This document shows positions 34,207-43,472 of a stretch of DNA of 64,000 bases, piece after piece (the first letter of the stretch is position 1; every line of letters begins with the position of its first letter). A program made the position numbers and the translations under genes. The DNA lies in NCBI RefSeq assembly GCF_024207115.1, contig NZ_CP100128.1, positions 3,100,001 through 3,164,000 of the forward strand, written 5' to 3'. The notes under the pieces are model-generated. The model saw nothing but the letters and a program-made list of their open reading frames with translations, made no database searches and was not told where the DNA came from. The stretch comes from Chromobacterium sp. IIBBL 290-4 (GTDB lineage: Bacteria; Pseudomonadota; Gammaproteobacteria; Burkholderiales; Chromobacteriaceae).

Positions 34207-34836
34207 ATGAGCGAGACCAAAACCATCTCGATCTATTCAGACTACGTATGCCCTTACTGCTTGCTGGCTGAGCAGGCCATACGCGATGTTTTGGACGCGC
34301 GCGGCATTCGCATCCGCTGGCGTCCCTTTGAATTGCGTCCTGATCCGGTGCCTACCTTGCGGGTGGATGACTCCTACCTTCCCGATGTCTGGAAAAGATC
34401 GGTTTATCCGATGGCTGAAAGACTGGGCCTGCCTATCACCTTGCCGTCGATATCGCCGCAGCCACGCAGCGATAAAGCCTTTCAGGTGTTCGCGTTGGCG
34501 GAAGAGCATGGTTTGGGGCATGAGTACTCTGTCGCCGTGATGCGCGCCTTTTTTCTGGAAGGCAAGGATATCGGCGAGTCTGAAGTTCTGGCGGATATAG
34601 CCGCCTCACTGGGTCTGGATCGGCAACAGGCGTTGAGCGCTTTGGCGGATGGCCGCTATCTGCTCCATCACCAGGCGGCTTTGCGGCATGCGGTTAATGA
34701 AGCGCACGTGAGATCGGTGCCCACCATCATTGTTGGTAATAAAAGATTTAGCGGCGTGCCGGATTTAGCCGATTTTCAGCAGGCCTTGAATGAGCTCTTG
34801 CAGTTTGAGCAGGAGGTGAGCCGGCAGGAAAACTAG
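34207..34836 (+). CDS. DsbA-family oxidoreductase (FrnE-like), cytoplasmic
   Basis: 209 aa with no signal peptide, so cytoplasmic like FrnE. The redox motif CPYC lies in SIYSDYVCPYCLLAEQAI near the N-terminus, and the cis-Pro loop is SVPTIIVGNKRFSGVPDLAD near the C-terminus, with a helical insertion between. FrnE-like proteins help fold or isomerise substrates and some act in antibiotic or electrophile stress. A strong GGAGG site precedes the ATG at 34207. It leads a run with two SMR genes and a deaminase gene. Confidence 0.88.
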   Translation: MSETKTISIYSDYVCPYCLLAEQAIRDVLDARGIRIRWRPFELRPDPVPTLRVDDSYLPDVWKRSVYPMAERLGLPITLPSISPQPRSDKAFQVFALAEEHGLGHEYSVAVMRAFFLEGKDIGESEVLADIAASLGLDRQQALSALADGRYLLHHQAALRHAVNEAHVRSVPTIIVGNKRFSGVPDLADFQQALNELLQFEQEVSRQEN

Positions 34837-34907
34837 TATAGGACGCAATCCATAAGCATGATTTCGATATTGTCTTTCCTTTATTACCACTATTTGGAGC
34901 AGTGAAA

Positions 34908-35231
34908 ATGATAGCTTGGGTTTATCTTGGTGTCGCTGTAATTTTTGAAATCACGGTAGCGCTGGCCGCAGGAAAAGCCAAAGGTTTTACCGATGCGCGG
35001 TGGACCGCAGCCACTTTGCTTAGCGGTGCCATCGCCACCTATTTTCTTGGCCTTGCCTTATTGACCTTTGATGTCGGGGTGGGCTATTCAATTTGGACTT
35101 CGGTGGCGGGCGTAGGCATTGTGTTGCTGGGGGCGGTTTTCTTTAATGAGCGATTGAGCTTGAAAAAGCTTTGCGGCATTGCCATGGTGATTGGTGGCGT
35201 GATCGGCCTGCATTTGAGCGGTGCGGCATAA
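34908..35231 (+). CDS. SMR-family small multidrug/guanidinium exporter subunit 1
   Basis: 107 aa with four membrane helices. AWVYLGVAVIFEITVALAAG includes the membrane-embedded Glu14 equivalent that binds proton and cation in SMR proteins. YFLGLALLTFDVGVGYSIWT corresponds to helix 3. ATG at 34908 has a GGAG site nine bases upstream, better than the GTG at 34902. A second SMR gene follows after 61 bases, so the pair probably forms a heterodimeric exporter like YkkCD or YdgEF (MdtIJ). Substrate unknown. Confidence 0.92.
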   Translation: MIAWVYLGVAVIFEITVALAAGKAKGFTDARWTAATLLSGAIATYFLGLALLTFDVGVGYSIWTSVAGVGIVLLGAVFFNERLSLKKLCGIAMVIGGVIGLHLSGAA

Positions 35232-35292
35232 ACAAAATATTTTCCACATATTTTTTATATTTGAGTTGGCAAGAACCTTTTGAGGAAGAGTC

Positions 35293-35676
35293 ATGGGTAA
35301 GAAATCTACAATGCCAAGCGCTCAGCATGCTTGGAGCATGTTGCTGTTGGCCGGCGTTTTTGAGGTGGGCTATGCCCTGAGCGTGGGCGGCAGCCATGCG
35401 TTCTCTGTAGTAGGGTGGACTATTTCCGCCGGCATTTTCTTTTTGCTGACGCTGTATGCGCTTAGCGTAGCCCTGAAAACCATTGATGTCGGCATAGGCT
35501 ATGCGGTGTGGGCGGGCATCGGCGCGGTAGGTTCCTCCATCTTTGGCGTCTTTCTGTTCAATCAATCGCTCAGCCTGCATCAGGCTTTTTGGTTGGCGCT
35601 GATTATCGTCGGCGTGGTTTGCTTGAAGCTGGCCGGCAGTGAGCCCAGCTCGTCTGTGAAGCCTGGCGTGGCGTGA
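35293..35676 (+). CDS. SMR-family exporter subunit 2
   Basis: 127 aa, also four helices, with the key Glu in LLLAGVFEVGYALSVGGSHA and a helix 3 TIDVGIGYAVWAGIGAVGSS. N- and C-terminal tails are longer than in subunit 1 (MGKKSTMPSAQHAWSM; SEPSSSVKPGVA). Paired SMR proteins usually insert in opposite topology and work together. The gene follows an AGGAAGAG ribosome site. With the first subunit it is placed between a DsbA-family gene and a deaminase gene, suggesting export of a nitrogenous toxic compound; that is inference. Confidence 0.92.
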   Translation: MGKKSTMPSAQHAWSMLLLAGVFEVGYALSVGGSHAFSVVGWTISAGIFFLLTLYALSVALKTIDVGIGYAVWAGIGAVGSSIFGVFLFNQSLSLHQAFWLALIIVGVVCLKLAGSEPSSSVKPGVA

Positions 35677-35807
35677 ATCATTTGATAGCAGGCTGTGAAT
35701 GCTTGGGCGGCATACTCCGCCCAAGCCTCGCCTATTTCTTTGTTCCGGCACTGGCCTGCGCTTCATGCGCCGCTTATCCGATTTTCCCCCATTAATTTGG
35801 AACCTTC

Positions 35808-36296
35808 ATGTCTACTTTCCTATTTTCATCGCTAGAGCAAAGCATGCAAGAACTGGTGCGCTACTCCTGCGAGCATGTGCGGCAGGGCGGCATTCCTTTT
35901 GCATCTTTCGTGATTAACGGTCAGGGTGAAATACTGGGTCGCGGGGTCAATCGGGTATTGGAAAACCATGATCCTACCGCGCACGCCGAAGTGGAGGCGA
36001 TTCGCGATGCTTGTCTCCGTGCCGGAAGGCACCATTTGCATGGTTTGACGCTTTTGGCATCGGGCGAGCCCTGCGCGATGTGCTATCTCAATGCCTACTA
36101 TGCCGGCATTAGAGAAGTCATTTTCGCCGTGGACCGTGATGATGCGGCAGCGGCGGGTTTTGACTACCGAGGCTCATATCGAATGCTGGCCGCTTTCCCC
36201 CGCCAGTGGGCTATGCAGTACCGCAAACTGGCGGTCGCAGGCGCCTTCGAGCCATTCAAGCTTTTCCAGGCTCAGAATCAACGCCGCTGCTCATGA
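35808..36296 (+). CDS. Zinc-dependent nucleoside/base deaminase (guanine-deaminase-like)
   Basis: 162 aa. The cytidine-deaminase-fold zinc motifs are intact: PTAHAEVEAIRDACLRA with the zinc His and catalytic Glu, and SGEPCAMCYLNAYYAGIREV with the two Cys ligands. Length and the residues after PCxxC (YLNAYYAGI) are like GuaD-type guanine deaminases, but cytosine or tRNA adenosine substrates are not excluded; TadA lacks this spacing. It closes the DsbA/SMR/SMR run, 131 bases after the second SMR gene, so it may have its own promoter. Confidence 0.85.
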   Translation: MSTFLFSSLEQSMQELVRYSCEHVRQGGIPFASFVINGQGEILGRGVNRVLENHDPTAHAEVEAIRDACLRAGRHHLHGLTLLASGEPCAMCYLNAYYAGIREVIFAVDRDDAAAAGFDYRGSYRMLAAFPRQWAMQYRKLAVAGAFEPFKLFQAQNQRRCS

Positions 36297-36608
36297 AGCA
36301 ATGATTCAGCAAGTTTTTCTGGCATTCAGGCGTAAGCTGCGCGGCTTTAGTTTGGGGTTCGGCGATATGGATCTGTCTGGGCGATATGGGAGATAAGCCG
36401 ATACCTCAAACAGGGCTGGATGATAGGGACGCGCAGGGAAGGCGTTGGCGCAGGCTGACAATGCGGCGCCATTAAACGGTTTGGCGCAAGGTGCTGGGCA
36501 CGCTGCCTTGAAGGATGGACTTGGCCAGCATGCCTGGCCAAGTCTTGAACTGCTGGATGAGCTTGATGGCGGTGAATTCCTGCAGGGCCAAGAAGGGTCA
36601 GCTCAATT
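36297..36608. other. Intergenic stretch with a possible minus-strand gene remnant
   Basis: 312 bases between convergent deaminase and MarR genes. The minus strand from about 36590 to 36475 reads as a protein-like C-terminus (LALQEFTAIKLIQQFKTWPG, ending in STLRQTV and a TAA), without a start or upstream continuation. I do not recognise the family. The rest, 36300-36470, shows nothing supportable. Confidence 0.35.
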
Positions 36609-37073
36609 TCATACCTTGGCGCTGTTTGGGAGAGCGCTCAACAAGCCGCGAAGGCATGGCACAATTTGCATATTCTCTTCATTTAATTCCGCTTCATCCA
36701 AAGCCGCTTGAATGTAAAGCGCATAGTCATCGCCGGCCAGACTTTGCACTTTTCTCCCTTGCTCTGTCAAAACAGTGTAGACGCCGCGTTTATCATTCGG
36801 ACACAGGTCGCGCTGCGTATAGCCGGCTTTTTCCAAACGCTCTGCCACACGGGTGACTGAGCTTTGGTTTAAACCTAGAAGATGCGCCAATTCTTGCATT
36901 CGCAGTTCTGAGTTGGCGGCAACCGCCAGATACTGCAATGCGCGGTATTCGGAAAGTCCCAGGCCATGATCGCGTTGAAGATTTTTGGCCAGACGGTTTT
37001 CTATGCCATCTACCACGGAGCGGATGCGCTCCCAAAGTAAACTGCTTGGCAACATTAAAGAAGACCCTTGCAT
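36609..37073 (-). CDS. MarR-family transcriptional regulator
   Basis: 154 aa from MQGSSLMLPSSLLWERIRSV. The winged helix is clear: LSEYRALQYLAVAANSELRM, then ELAHLLGLNQSSVTRVAERL as the recognition helix, and the wing YTQRDLCPNDKRGVYTVLTE. The family usually represses nearby efflux or detoxification genes and is released by small aromatic ligands. The candidate targets are the SMR/DsbA/deaminase genes across the deaminase, as related TGCATGC motifs precede both units. A longer frame upstream (to 37244) has no MarR character. ATG at 37055 is an alternative start. Confidence 0.88.
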   Translation of the reverse strand: MQGSSLMLPSSLLWERIRSVVDGIENRLAKNLQRDHGLGLSEYRALQYLAVAANSELRMQELAHLLGLNQSSVTRVAERLEKAGYTQRDLCPNDKRGVYTVLTEQGRKVQSLAGDDYALYIQAALDEAELNEENMQIVPCLRGLLSALPNSAKV

Positions 37074-37504
37074 TCGATGATTTGAGGAACGGCACTGAGT
37101 TCGGGCATGCATCAATGCAGCCTTAAAAGCATGTGCATGCATATAAGTTGAGCATACCATTGAATATGCGCGGCTGAGAAAGTTTTGCTCCAGGCCCAGG
37201 CGGTGCCAGGCTTCGCCAAAGACCAGGGAGAGGCCATCTCCCAAGTCAGAAATGATCGGCTACTCTGCGCCAGTTGTTTGATGGCGCCGGAGTTTGGGGC
37301 GAGTGAAAAGGCAAGACGCGCGAAGCGGCTACTTGTCGCAGTCGCCGCTTCTGGAGCGCAAAGCCAGGTGGTTGGGAGGCGCTTGAGCCTGAATGATGCG
37401 CAGAGGCCTCGATATATCCTTTGGCTTTCGGCATCCTCAGCCATGGGTCTTGGCGAATGTGCAGCGGCTTCGACCGAGCGTCCCGCTTAGCCGGGAGGCT
37501 TGTT
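37074..37504. other. 431-base region holding the MarR gene promoter; no gene recognised
   Basis: Close to the MarR start are GCATGCATCAATGCAG (about 37105-37120) and AGCATGTGCATGCATAT (37128-37144), related to motifs before the DsbA gene. The remainder (37160-37480) is GC-richer and open on the minus strand in two frames but without recognisable product, so perhaps gene debris. A short hairpin TCCCG-CTTAGC-CGGGA lies at about 37484-37499, after the stop of the outer-membrane protein gene. Confidence 0.45.
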
Positions 37505-38470
37505 TTAAATCGGCACAAACAGCGACAGCCAGCTGTTCCAGCCCGCGGTGCGGTTCTTGGCGTCGAATTCGTCGTAGGCTTTCAGGTTGACGTACCACTT
37601 TTTCTTGCCGACCGAGAAAAAGTAGCCCACTTGCGGCCCCAGTCCGACCACCTGCGACTTCTGATTCTTTTTGCCCATGCCGGGCGCGCTGTCGTTCTCC
37701 AGCTGGTGATAGGCGTAGCCGACCAGGCCGATATGGAAGTTTTCGTTCAGGAACTGCGACAGCGACAGGTCCAGGTGGGCGTCGTTGCCGTTTTTGTAGT
37801 CGGTGTCCGGGTTTTTTTGGTTGAGCGTCAGCCCCAGTACAGCGGAAAACTCGGTGCCGCTGCTTTCATTGAGATAGGTGTAGCCGCCGCCGGCGTCGTA
37901 AGACCAGTGATTGGTGCCCATATTGGCGGCGCGGTTCGGGTCGTAGGCGCCGGTCGGCATGCCCAGCGTGGCGTAAGCCAGATAGTTGTGATTGCCTTGC
38001 TTCCATTTCAGCGTGGCCATCGGGTAGAGGTCGCCGAAGTCGTTGCGGGTGTCGTCGCTGCTGGCGCTGCGAGTCTTGCCCTTGGGCGAGGTGGTGGCGG
38101 CGTTGTCGTAGACTTCGGCGCGGCCGTACAAACCGGTCAAGGAGACGGCGGCCTGTGCGCCGGCAAGCGGCGTTTCGAAGGTGTAGGTGGGCGAGACGAA
38201 CAGCAGGTCGCTAGGCGTGCTCAACTGGGTGTTGGTGACGCGGCCGCGCTTGTTCTGGTTGCGGGTGGCCGAGTCGGCGCTGGCGTGATAGCCGCTGAAG
38301 GTCCAAGACCAGCCCGGGTCATTCGGCACCGCGGCGAAGGTGCCCATTTGTCCGGGCAGCCAGAAACTCACGCCGCCTTCGTCGGCTTGCGCCTGGGCGG
38401 ACAGCAGCGCGCCTGCGGCCAGGCAGGCCAGGGCGAGGAGAGTGTTCGGGGAGGAGATTTTTTGGTTCAT
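37505..38470 (-). CDS. MetA-pathway phenol degradation / transporter-type outer-membrane protein
   Basis: 321 aa with a Sec signal (about residues 11-29, cut after AQA). The mature protein begins DEGGVSFWLPGQMGTFAAVP, the signature of the phenol_MetA_deg family of outer-membrane beta-barrels, and continues with alternating strands to the terminal SWLSLFVPI. Such proteins are thought to pass hydrophobic or aromatic compounds through the outer membrane. It is a single-gene unit. Final residue is Ile rather than Phe, slightly unusual for a barrel end. No aromatic degradation genes are adjacent. Confidence 0.85.
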   Translation of the reverse strand: MNQKISSPNTLLALACLAAGALLSAQAQADEGGVSFWLPGQMGTFAAVPNDPGWSWTFSGYHASADSATRNQNKRGRVTNTQLSTPSDLLFVSPTYTFETPLAGAQAAVSLTGLYGRAEVYDNAATTSPKGKTRSASSDDTRNDFGDLYPMATLKWKQGNHNYLAYATLGMPTGAYDPNRAANMGTNHWSYDAGGGYTYLNESSGTEFSAVLGLTLNQKNPDTDYKNGNDAHLDLSLSQFLNENFHIGLVGYAYHQLENDSAPGMGKKNQKSQVVGLGPQVGYFFSVGKKKWYVNLKAYDEFDAKNRTAGWNSWLSLFVPI

Positions 38471-38619
38471 TTGGGCGGCTTCTTTTCAGACATCTCCGGC
38501 GCCCGCTGCGCGCGGTTTTGATGCCATCCGATTTTCCCATATCCTGTAGGCCGGGTGTAGAGCGAACATGATGGGAAAACCAGAAATCGCGCCATTTCCA
38601 TGGCGCAGTGAGGGGTGTC

Positions 38620-39150
38620 ATGCATATCAGTCTTAAACCGCCGCTGCTTGAGGACGCGGCAGTCTTGTTGGATTTCGAGCTGGCCAATCGGGCCTATTTC
38701 GAGCACTGGATCAATGCTAGGCAGCCGGCCTTCTATTCCTTGGACGGCGTGCGCGGCAGCATAGCGACGGCGCAGGCGGAAAGAGAGTCGGGCTCCGCCT
38801 ATCAGTATTTGATCTGGCAGGGCGGGGCCATCGCTGGCCGCATCAATCTGCGCGGCGTGGAGCGGCATTATTTTCACAAGGCTGAACTGGGTTACCGGGT
38901 GGGCGAGGCGCATGTCGGCAGGGGCGTCGCCAGCAAGGCGCTGGCATCCCTGTGCGAATTGGCTTTCGGCGAGCTGGGCCTGGCCAGGCTGGAGGCGACG
39001 GTGCGGCCGGCCAACGCCGGTTCGCTGAAGGTGCTGGAGCGCAATGGTTTCAGCGTGTTCGGCAAGGCGGAGCGCAGCATGCTGCTGCATGGCGAATGGC
39101 ATGATCTGTGGCATATGGAGCGCCGCTCGCCGCGGATCCGCTTTGAATGA
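38620..39150 (+). CDS. GNAT-family N-acetyltransferase (RimJ/RimL-like)
   Basis: 176 aa from MHISLKPPLLEDAAVLLDFE; a GAGGGG site precedes this ATG. The acetyl-CoA-binding region is ELGYRVGEAHVGRGVASKAL, and motif B is ARLEATVRPANAGSLKVLER followed by NGFSVFG. These match RimJ-type acetyltransferases acting on ribosomal or other protein N-termini, or on small molecules. It lies between convergent neighbours, divergent from the outer-membrane protein gene and facing acs, with which it shares a terminator region. Confidence 0.9.
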   Translation: MHISLKPPLLEDAAVLLDFELANRAYFEHWINARQPAFYSLDGVRGSIATAQAERESGSAYQYLIWQGGAIAGRINLRGVERHYFHKAELGYRVGEAHVGRGVASKALASLCELAFGELGLARLEATVRPANAGSLKVLERNGFSVFGKAERSMLLHGEWHDLWHMERRSPRIRFE

Positions 39151-39174
39151 AAAAAGGCCGTCGAAACGACGGCC
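39151..39174 (-). terminator. Rho-independent terminator of acs
   Basis: On the minus strand GGCCGTCG (39174-39167), loop TTT and CGACGGCC (39163-39156) form an 8-bp stem followed by TTTTTT (39155-39150). It lies 22 bases beyond the acs stop and directly after the GNAT stop on the other strand. Confidence 0.9.
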
Positions 39175-39195
39175 GTCAAGTCTTTCCTCAGGGTA

Positions 39196-41160
39196 TTAAA
39201 GCGGCTGCTGCAGCTGCTGCAGGATTTGCGGATTCTCCAGCGTGGACACGTCCTGGGTGATTTCCTCGCCCTTGGCGATGGAGCGCAGCAGGCGGCGCAT
39301 GATCTTGCCGGAGCGGGTCTTGGGCAGATTCTCGCCGAAGCGGATGTCGTCAGGCTGGGCGATCTTGCCGATCTCGTGCGCCACCCAGTTTTTCAGTTCG
39401 GCCGCCACCGTCTTGGCGGCGTCGCCTTGCGGGCGGGCGCCTTTCAGCACCACGAAGGCCACCACGGCTTCGCCTTTCACGTCATGCGGCTTGCCGACCA
39501 CGGCGGCTTCGGCCACCAGCGGGTTGGCCACCAGCGCCGATTCGATCTCCATGGTGCCCAGGCGGTGGCCGGACACGTTCAGCACGTCGTCGATGCGGCC
39601 CATTATCCAGAAATAGCCGTTCTCGTCGCGATGGGCCGAGTCGCCGGCCAGATAGTATTTGCCGTCGAATTCGTCCGGGAAATAGGTTTTCTTGAAGCGA
39701 TCCGGGTCGTTCCAGATGGTGCGCACCAGGCTGGGGAAGGGCTTTTTGATCACCAGGAATCCGCCGCGGCCGGGTTCCACTTGCGCGCCGGATTCATCGA
39801 CGATGTCGGCGATCACGCCCGGTAGCGGCAGCGTGCACGAACCAGGCTTGGTGGCCACGGCGCCCGGCAGCGGCGCGATCATCGCCGAACCGGTTTCGGT
39901 TTGCCACCAGGTGTCCACGATGGGGCAGCGGCCGCCGCCTACGGTTTCGTAATACCAGATCCACGCTTCCGGGTTGATCGGCTCGCCTACGGTGCCGAGC
40001 ACGCGCAAGGACGACAGATCGAACTGCTTGGGCAGGTCCGAGCCCAGCTTGATCAGCGAGCGGATGGCGGTCGGCGCGGTGTAGAAGATGGATACCTTGT
40101 GCTTTTCTATCATGCGCCAGAAGCGGCCGGCGTCCGGGTAGGTGGGCACGCCTTCGAAGATCACCTGGGTGGCGCCGTTGGCCAGCGGGCCGTAGCAGAC
40201 ATAGCTGTGGCCGGTGATCCAGCCCACGTCGGCGGTGCACCAGAAAACATCGTTGGGTTTGTAGTCGAACACCCAGCGGAAGCTGTTGATCGCGCCCAGC
40301 AGATAGCCGGCGGTGCTGTGCTGGATGCCCTTGGGTTTGCCGGTGGAGCCGGAGGTGTAGAGGATGAACAGCGGGTCCTCGGCGCTCATCCATTCCGGTT
40401 CGCAAGCTTCGCTTTGGCCTTCGATCAGCTTGTGCCACCACACGTCGCGGCCGTCGGTCCAGTCCGCGCCGCTGTTGGTGCGCTGATACACCACCACGTT
40501 TTTGATCGATTCCGCGCCTTCCAGCGCCAGCGCCTCGTCGACGGTGGCCTTCAGCGGCACGCTCTTGCCGCCGCGCACGCTTTCATTGGCGGTGATCACC
40601 ACTGTGGCGCCGGCATCCTGGATGCGGTCGCGCACCGCGCCGGCGGAGAAGCCGCCGAACACCACCGAGTGGATGGCGCCGATGCGGGCGCAGGCCTGCA
40701 TCGCCACCACGGCTTCTATGCCCATCGGCATGTAGACGACGACGCGGTCGCCCTTGTTCACGTTCAGGCTCTTCAGGCCGTTGGCGAACTGGCAGACGCG
40801 GCGATGCAGCTCGGAATAGGTGACGCGGGTGACTTCGCCGTCATCGGCTTCAAAGATGATGGCGATCTTGTTGGCGTTGGTCGCCAAATGGCGGTCCAGG
40901 CAGTTGTAGGAGGCGTTGAGCACGCCGTCGTCGAACCATTTGAAGAACGGCGCCTGGCTGTCGTCCAGCACGCGGGAGAACGGTTTTTTCCAGCTGATCA
41001 GTTCCCGCGCCAGATCCCCCCAAAACGACAGATAGTGATCGTCCGCCTGTTCGCACAGGGCGTGGTAGGCCTCTATGCCGCTGACCGACGCCTTGCGGCG
41101 GAACTCGTCCGATGGGGCGAAGCTGCGGGTTTCCTTGAGGATGGAATCTAGCGTGGACAT
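39196..41160 (-). CDS. acs: Acetyl-CoA synthetase (AMP-forming)
   Basis: 654 aa, full length. It activates acetate to acetyl-CoA through acetyl-AMP. Adenylation motifs are seen: [20 protein letters not shown] (P-loop-like), [18 protein letters not shown] and [20 protein letters not shown]. The C-terminal [14 protein letters not shown] holds the Lys that is commonly acetylated to shut the enzyme off. The start ATG at 41160 gives [20 protein letters not shown] with a GGAGAAACAC site. It sits 73 bases downstream of actP in the same direction, forming an acetate uptake and activation unit. Confidence 0.96.
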   Translation of the reverse strand: MSTLDSILKETRSFAPSDEFRRKASVSGIEAYHALCEQADDHYLSFWGDLARELISWKKPFSRVLDDSQAPFFKWFDDGVLNASYNCLDRHLATNANKIAIIFEADDGEVTRVTYSELHRRVCQFANGLKSLNVNKGDRVVVYMPMGIEAVVAMQACARIGAIHSVVFGGFSAGAVRDRIQDAGATVVITANESVRGGKSVPLKATVDEALALEGAESIKNVVVYQRTNSGADWTDGRDVWWHKLIEGQSEACEPEWMSAEDPLFILYTSGSTGKPKGIQHSTAGYLLGAINSFRWVFDYKPNDVFWCTADVGWITGHSYVCYGPLANGATQVIFEGVPTYPDAGRFWRMIEKHKVSIFYTAPTAIRSLIKLGSDLPKQFDLSSLRVLGTVGEPINPEAWIWYYETVGGGRCPIVDTWWQTETGSAMIAPLPGAVATKPGSCTLPLPGVIADIVDESGAQVEPGRGGFLVIKKPFPSLVRTIWNDPDRFKKTYFPDEFDGKYYLAGDSAHRDENGYFWIMGRIDDVLNVSGHRLGTMEIESALVANPLVAEAAVVGKPHDVKGEAVVAFVVLKGARPQGDAAKTVAAELKNWVAHEIGKIAQPDDIRFGENLPKTRSGKIMRRLLRSIAKGEEITQDVSTLENPQILQQLQQPL

Positions 41161-41233
41161 GTGTTTCTCCAGAGTCTTGTAGTGTTGTCGCCGCGCGCCG
41201 TCAAAACGCGCGGCGTGGCAATGATGTTGACAT

Positions 41234-42913
41234 TTAATGCTTGCTGGCGCCACTGGCCCCAATGCCGGTCATGGCGCGGACATACTGGGCCTCGAACTTG
41301 GCTTTCTCCGCGGCGGCCTGCTTGGAGGTATCCAGCACCGACACCAGCCAGGTGCAGACGAAAGCCAGCGTCATCGAGAAGATGGCCGGGTTCTTGTAAG
41401 GGAAGACGGCGTGTTCATGCTTCATCACCTCTACCCATACTGTGGGACCCAGCACGATCAGCAGCACCGCGCTGACCAGGCCCACCAGGCCGCCGATGAC
41501 CGCGCCGCGCGTGGTCAGGCCCTTCCAGAACATCGACAGGAATAGCACCGGGAAGTTTGCCGAGGCGGCGATGGAGAAGGCCAGGCCTACCATGAAGGCG
41601 ATGTTCTGCTTTTCGAACACCAGGCCCAGCACGATGGCCACCACGCCCAGCACTACGGTGGTGATCTTGGAGACGCGGATCTCGTCGGCCTCGTTGGCCT
41701 TGCCATGCTTGATCACGCTGGCGTACAGGTCATGCGACACCGCGGACGCGCCGGATAGCGCCAGGCCCGCCACCACCGCCAGAATGGTGGCGAAGGCTAC
41801 GGCGGAGATGAAGCCCAGGAAGATGTCGCCGCCCACGGCATCGGCCAGGTGGATGGCCGCCATATTGCTGCCGCCTATCAGTTGGTGCACTTCCTTGCCG
41901 TTTTTCATCACCGTTTCCATCATGCCCGGCTGGTTCAGCACCAGCATGATGGCGCCGAAGCCGATGATGAAGGTCAGGATGTAGAAGTAGCCGATGAAGC
42001 CGGTGGCGAAGAACACGGACTTGCGCGCCTCCTTGGCGTCCGCCACGGTGAAGAAGCGCATCAGGATGTGCGGCAGGCCGGCGGTGCCGAACATCAGCGC
42101 CAGGCCCAGCGAGATGGAGTCGATAGGATCGGCCTTGCCCGGGGCCATGATGGCGATGCCCTTGCTGTGCGCGGCCACGGCTTTTTCAAACATCACCTCC
42201 GGACTGAAGCCGACAGACGCCAGCACCATGATGGCCATGAAGGTGGCGCCGGACAGCAGCAGCACCGCCTTGATGATCTGCACCCAGGTGGTGGCCAGCA
42301 TGCCGCCGAACAGCACGTAACAGACCATCAGCACGCCCACCAGCACCACGGCGGAGCCGTAGCTCATGCCGAAGAGGAGCTGGATCAGCTTGCCCGCGCC
42401 CACCATCTGCGCGATCAGGTACATGGCCACCACCACCAGGGTGGACACGGCGGCCAGGCTGCGCACCGGCATCTGCTGCAGGCGGTAGGAGGCGACGTCG
42501 GCGAAGGTGTATTTGCCCAGGTTGCGCAGCCGTTCCGCCACCAGGAACAGGATGATGGGCCAGCCTACCAGGAAGCCCATGGAGTAGATCAGGCCGTCAT
42601 AGCCCTTGTCGAACACCAGGGCGGAAATGCCCAGGAAGGACGCGGCGGACATATAGTCGCCGGCGATGGCCAGGCCGTTCTGGAAGCCGGTGATGCCCCC
42701 GCCGGCGGCGTAGAAGTCGCTGGCCGACTTGGTGCGGCGCGCCGCCCAGTAGGTGATGCCCAGGGTGAAGGCCACGAACAGGAAGAACATGATGATGGCG
42801 TGCCAGTTGGTGGCTTGCTGTTTGACATCGCCCTCGATCGCGCCGGCGGCGAATACCAGGCCGGGCGCGAGGGCTGCCGCGCAGGCGGCGAATTTCTGCT
42901 GTATGTGGCGCAT
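41234..42913 (-). CDS. actP: Cation/acetate symporter
   Basis: 559 aa with about 13 membrane helices and an N-terminal signal-like helix. [20 protein letters not shown] is the sodium:solute symporter family start, and [20 protein letters not shown] is a further ActP landmark. It takes up acetate (and likely pyruvate or tellurite in some species) with sodium or protons. The start ATG at 42913 overlaps by one base the stop of the DUF485 gene. Order DUF485-actP-acs is common and links acetate import with activation. Confidence 0.95.
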   Translation of the reverse strand: MRHIQQKFAACAAALAPGLVFAAGAIEGDVKQQATNWHAIIMFFLFVAFTLGITYWAARRTKSASDFYAAGGGITGFQNGLAIAGDYMSAASFLGISALVFDKGYDGLIYSMGFLVGWPIILFLVAERLRNLGKYTFADVASYRLQQMPVRSLAAVSTLVVVAMYLIAQMVGAGKLIQLLFGMSYGSAVVLVGVLMVCYVLFGGMLATTWVQIIKAVLLLSGATFMAIMVLASVGFSPEVMFEKAVAAHSKGIAIMAPGKADPIDSISLGLALMFGTAGLPHILMRFFTVADAKEARKSVFFATGFIGYFYILTFIIGFGAIMLVLNQPGMMETVMKNGKEVHQLIGGSNMAAIHLADAVGGDIFLGFISAVAFATILAVVAGLALSGASAVSHDLYASVIKHGKANEADEIRVSKITTVVLGVVAIVLGLVFEKQNIAFMVGLAFSIAASANFPVLFLSMFWKGLTTRGAVIGGLVGLVSAVLLIVLGPTVWVEVMKHEHAVFPYKNPAIFSMTLAFVCTWLVSVLDTSKQAAAEKAKFEAQYVRAMTGIGASGASKH

Positions 42914-43221
42914 TACTTGGCCTCCTCGACGATCTGCTGGGTGAGCGGGTCGAATTCCCGGTTGGCGCGGCGGACATAGATGCCGGTCAGGGCGAAAGCG
43001 GACAGGATGATGCACACGCCCACCGGAATGCCCACCGTCATGGTGGCGCCCTGGTACAAGGGTTGGCCCAGAACGCCGGGAGCGAATGCCAATACCAAGA
43101 TGTAGCCGTAATAAATGGCCAACATCACGATGGCCAGCGTCCAGCCCAGGCTGGTTTTCTTGTGGACCAGTTCCAGGTACTTCGGGTTGGACTGGATCTT
43201 CTTCAGAGTCTCCTCATTCAT
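42913..43221 (-). CDS. DUF485 family membrane protein (YjcH-like)
   Basis: 102 aa with two helices. [20 protein letters not shown] at the N-terminus, then [20 protein letters not shown] and [20 protein letters not shown] match the DUF485 family. It is almost always encoded before actP and is taken to be an accessory subunit or assembly helper of the acetate symporter. Its stop and the actP ATG share one base, so translation is coupled. A GGAGGATGTC site precedes its ATG. Confidence 0.95.
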   Translation of the reverse strand: MNEETLKKIQSNPKYLELVHKKTSLGWTLAIVMLAIYYGYILVLAFAPGVLGQPLYQGATMTVGIPVGVCIILSAFALTGIYVRRANREFDPLTQQIVEEAK

Positions 43222-43472
43222 GACATCCTCCTTTATGGGGTGCGTCGCGCGAAGGGCGCTGATGAAAAAATACGAGAGGAAACCGGGAGCGGGCTAATCG
43301 TTTTTTTTGATGCGGCGAATTAGTTGCACCGATGGTGTGGTATTTAATCGTTTTAAAATCAACAGTTTGAATTTGAATTTTTACTCCATTTTTCAATGAC
43401 TGGGCAGGGGCGAGCGCATGGACTTGTCTTGTGGCAAGATATTTGATTGGAATGAATTTTATGGAGGCGCGG

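Noticed and set aside
34837..34907. Guanidine riboswitch before the SMR genes
   Set aside because: The gap is only about 70 bases, has no ACGA/ACGR-type conserved loops, and the genes follow a DsbA gene in an operon-like run.
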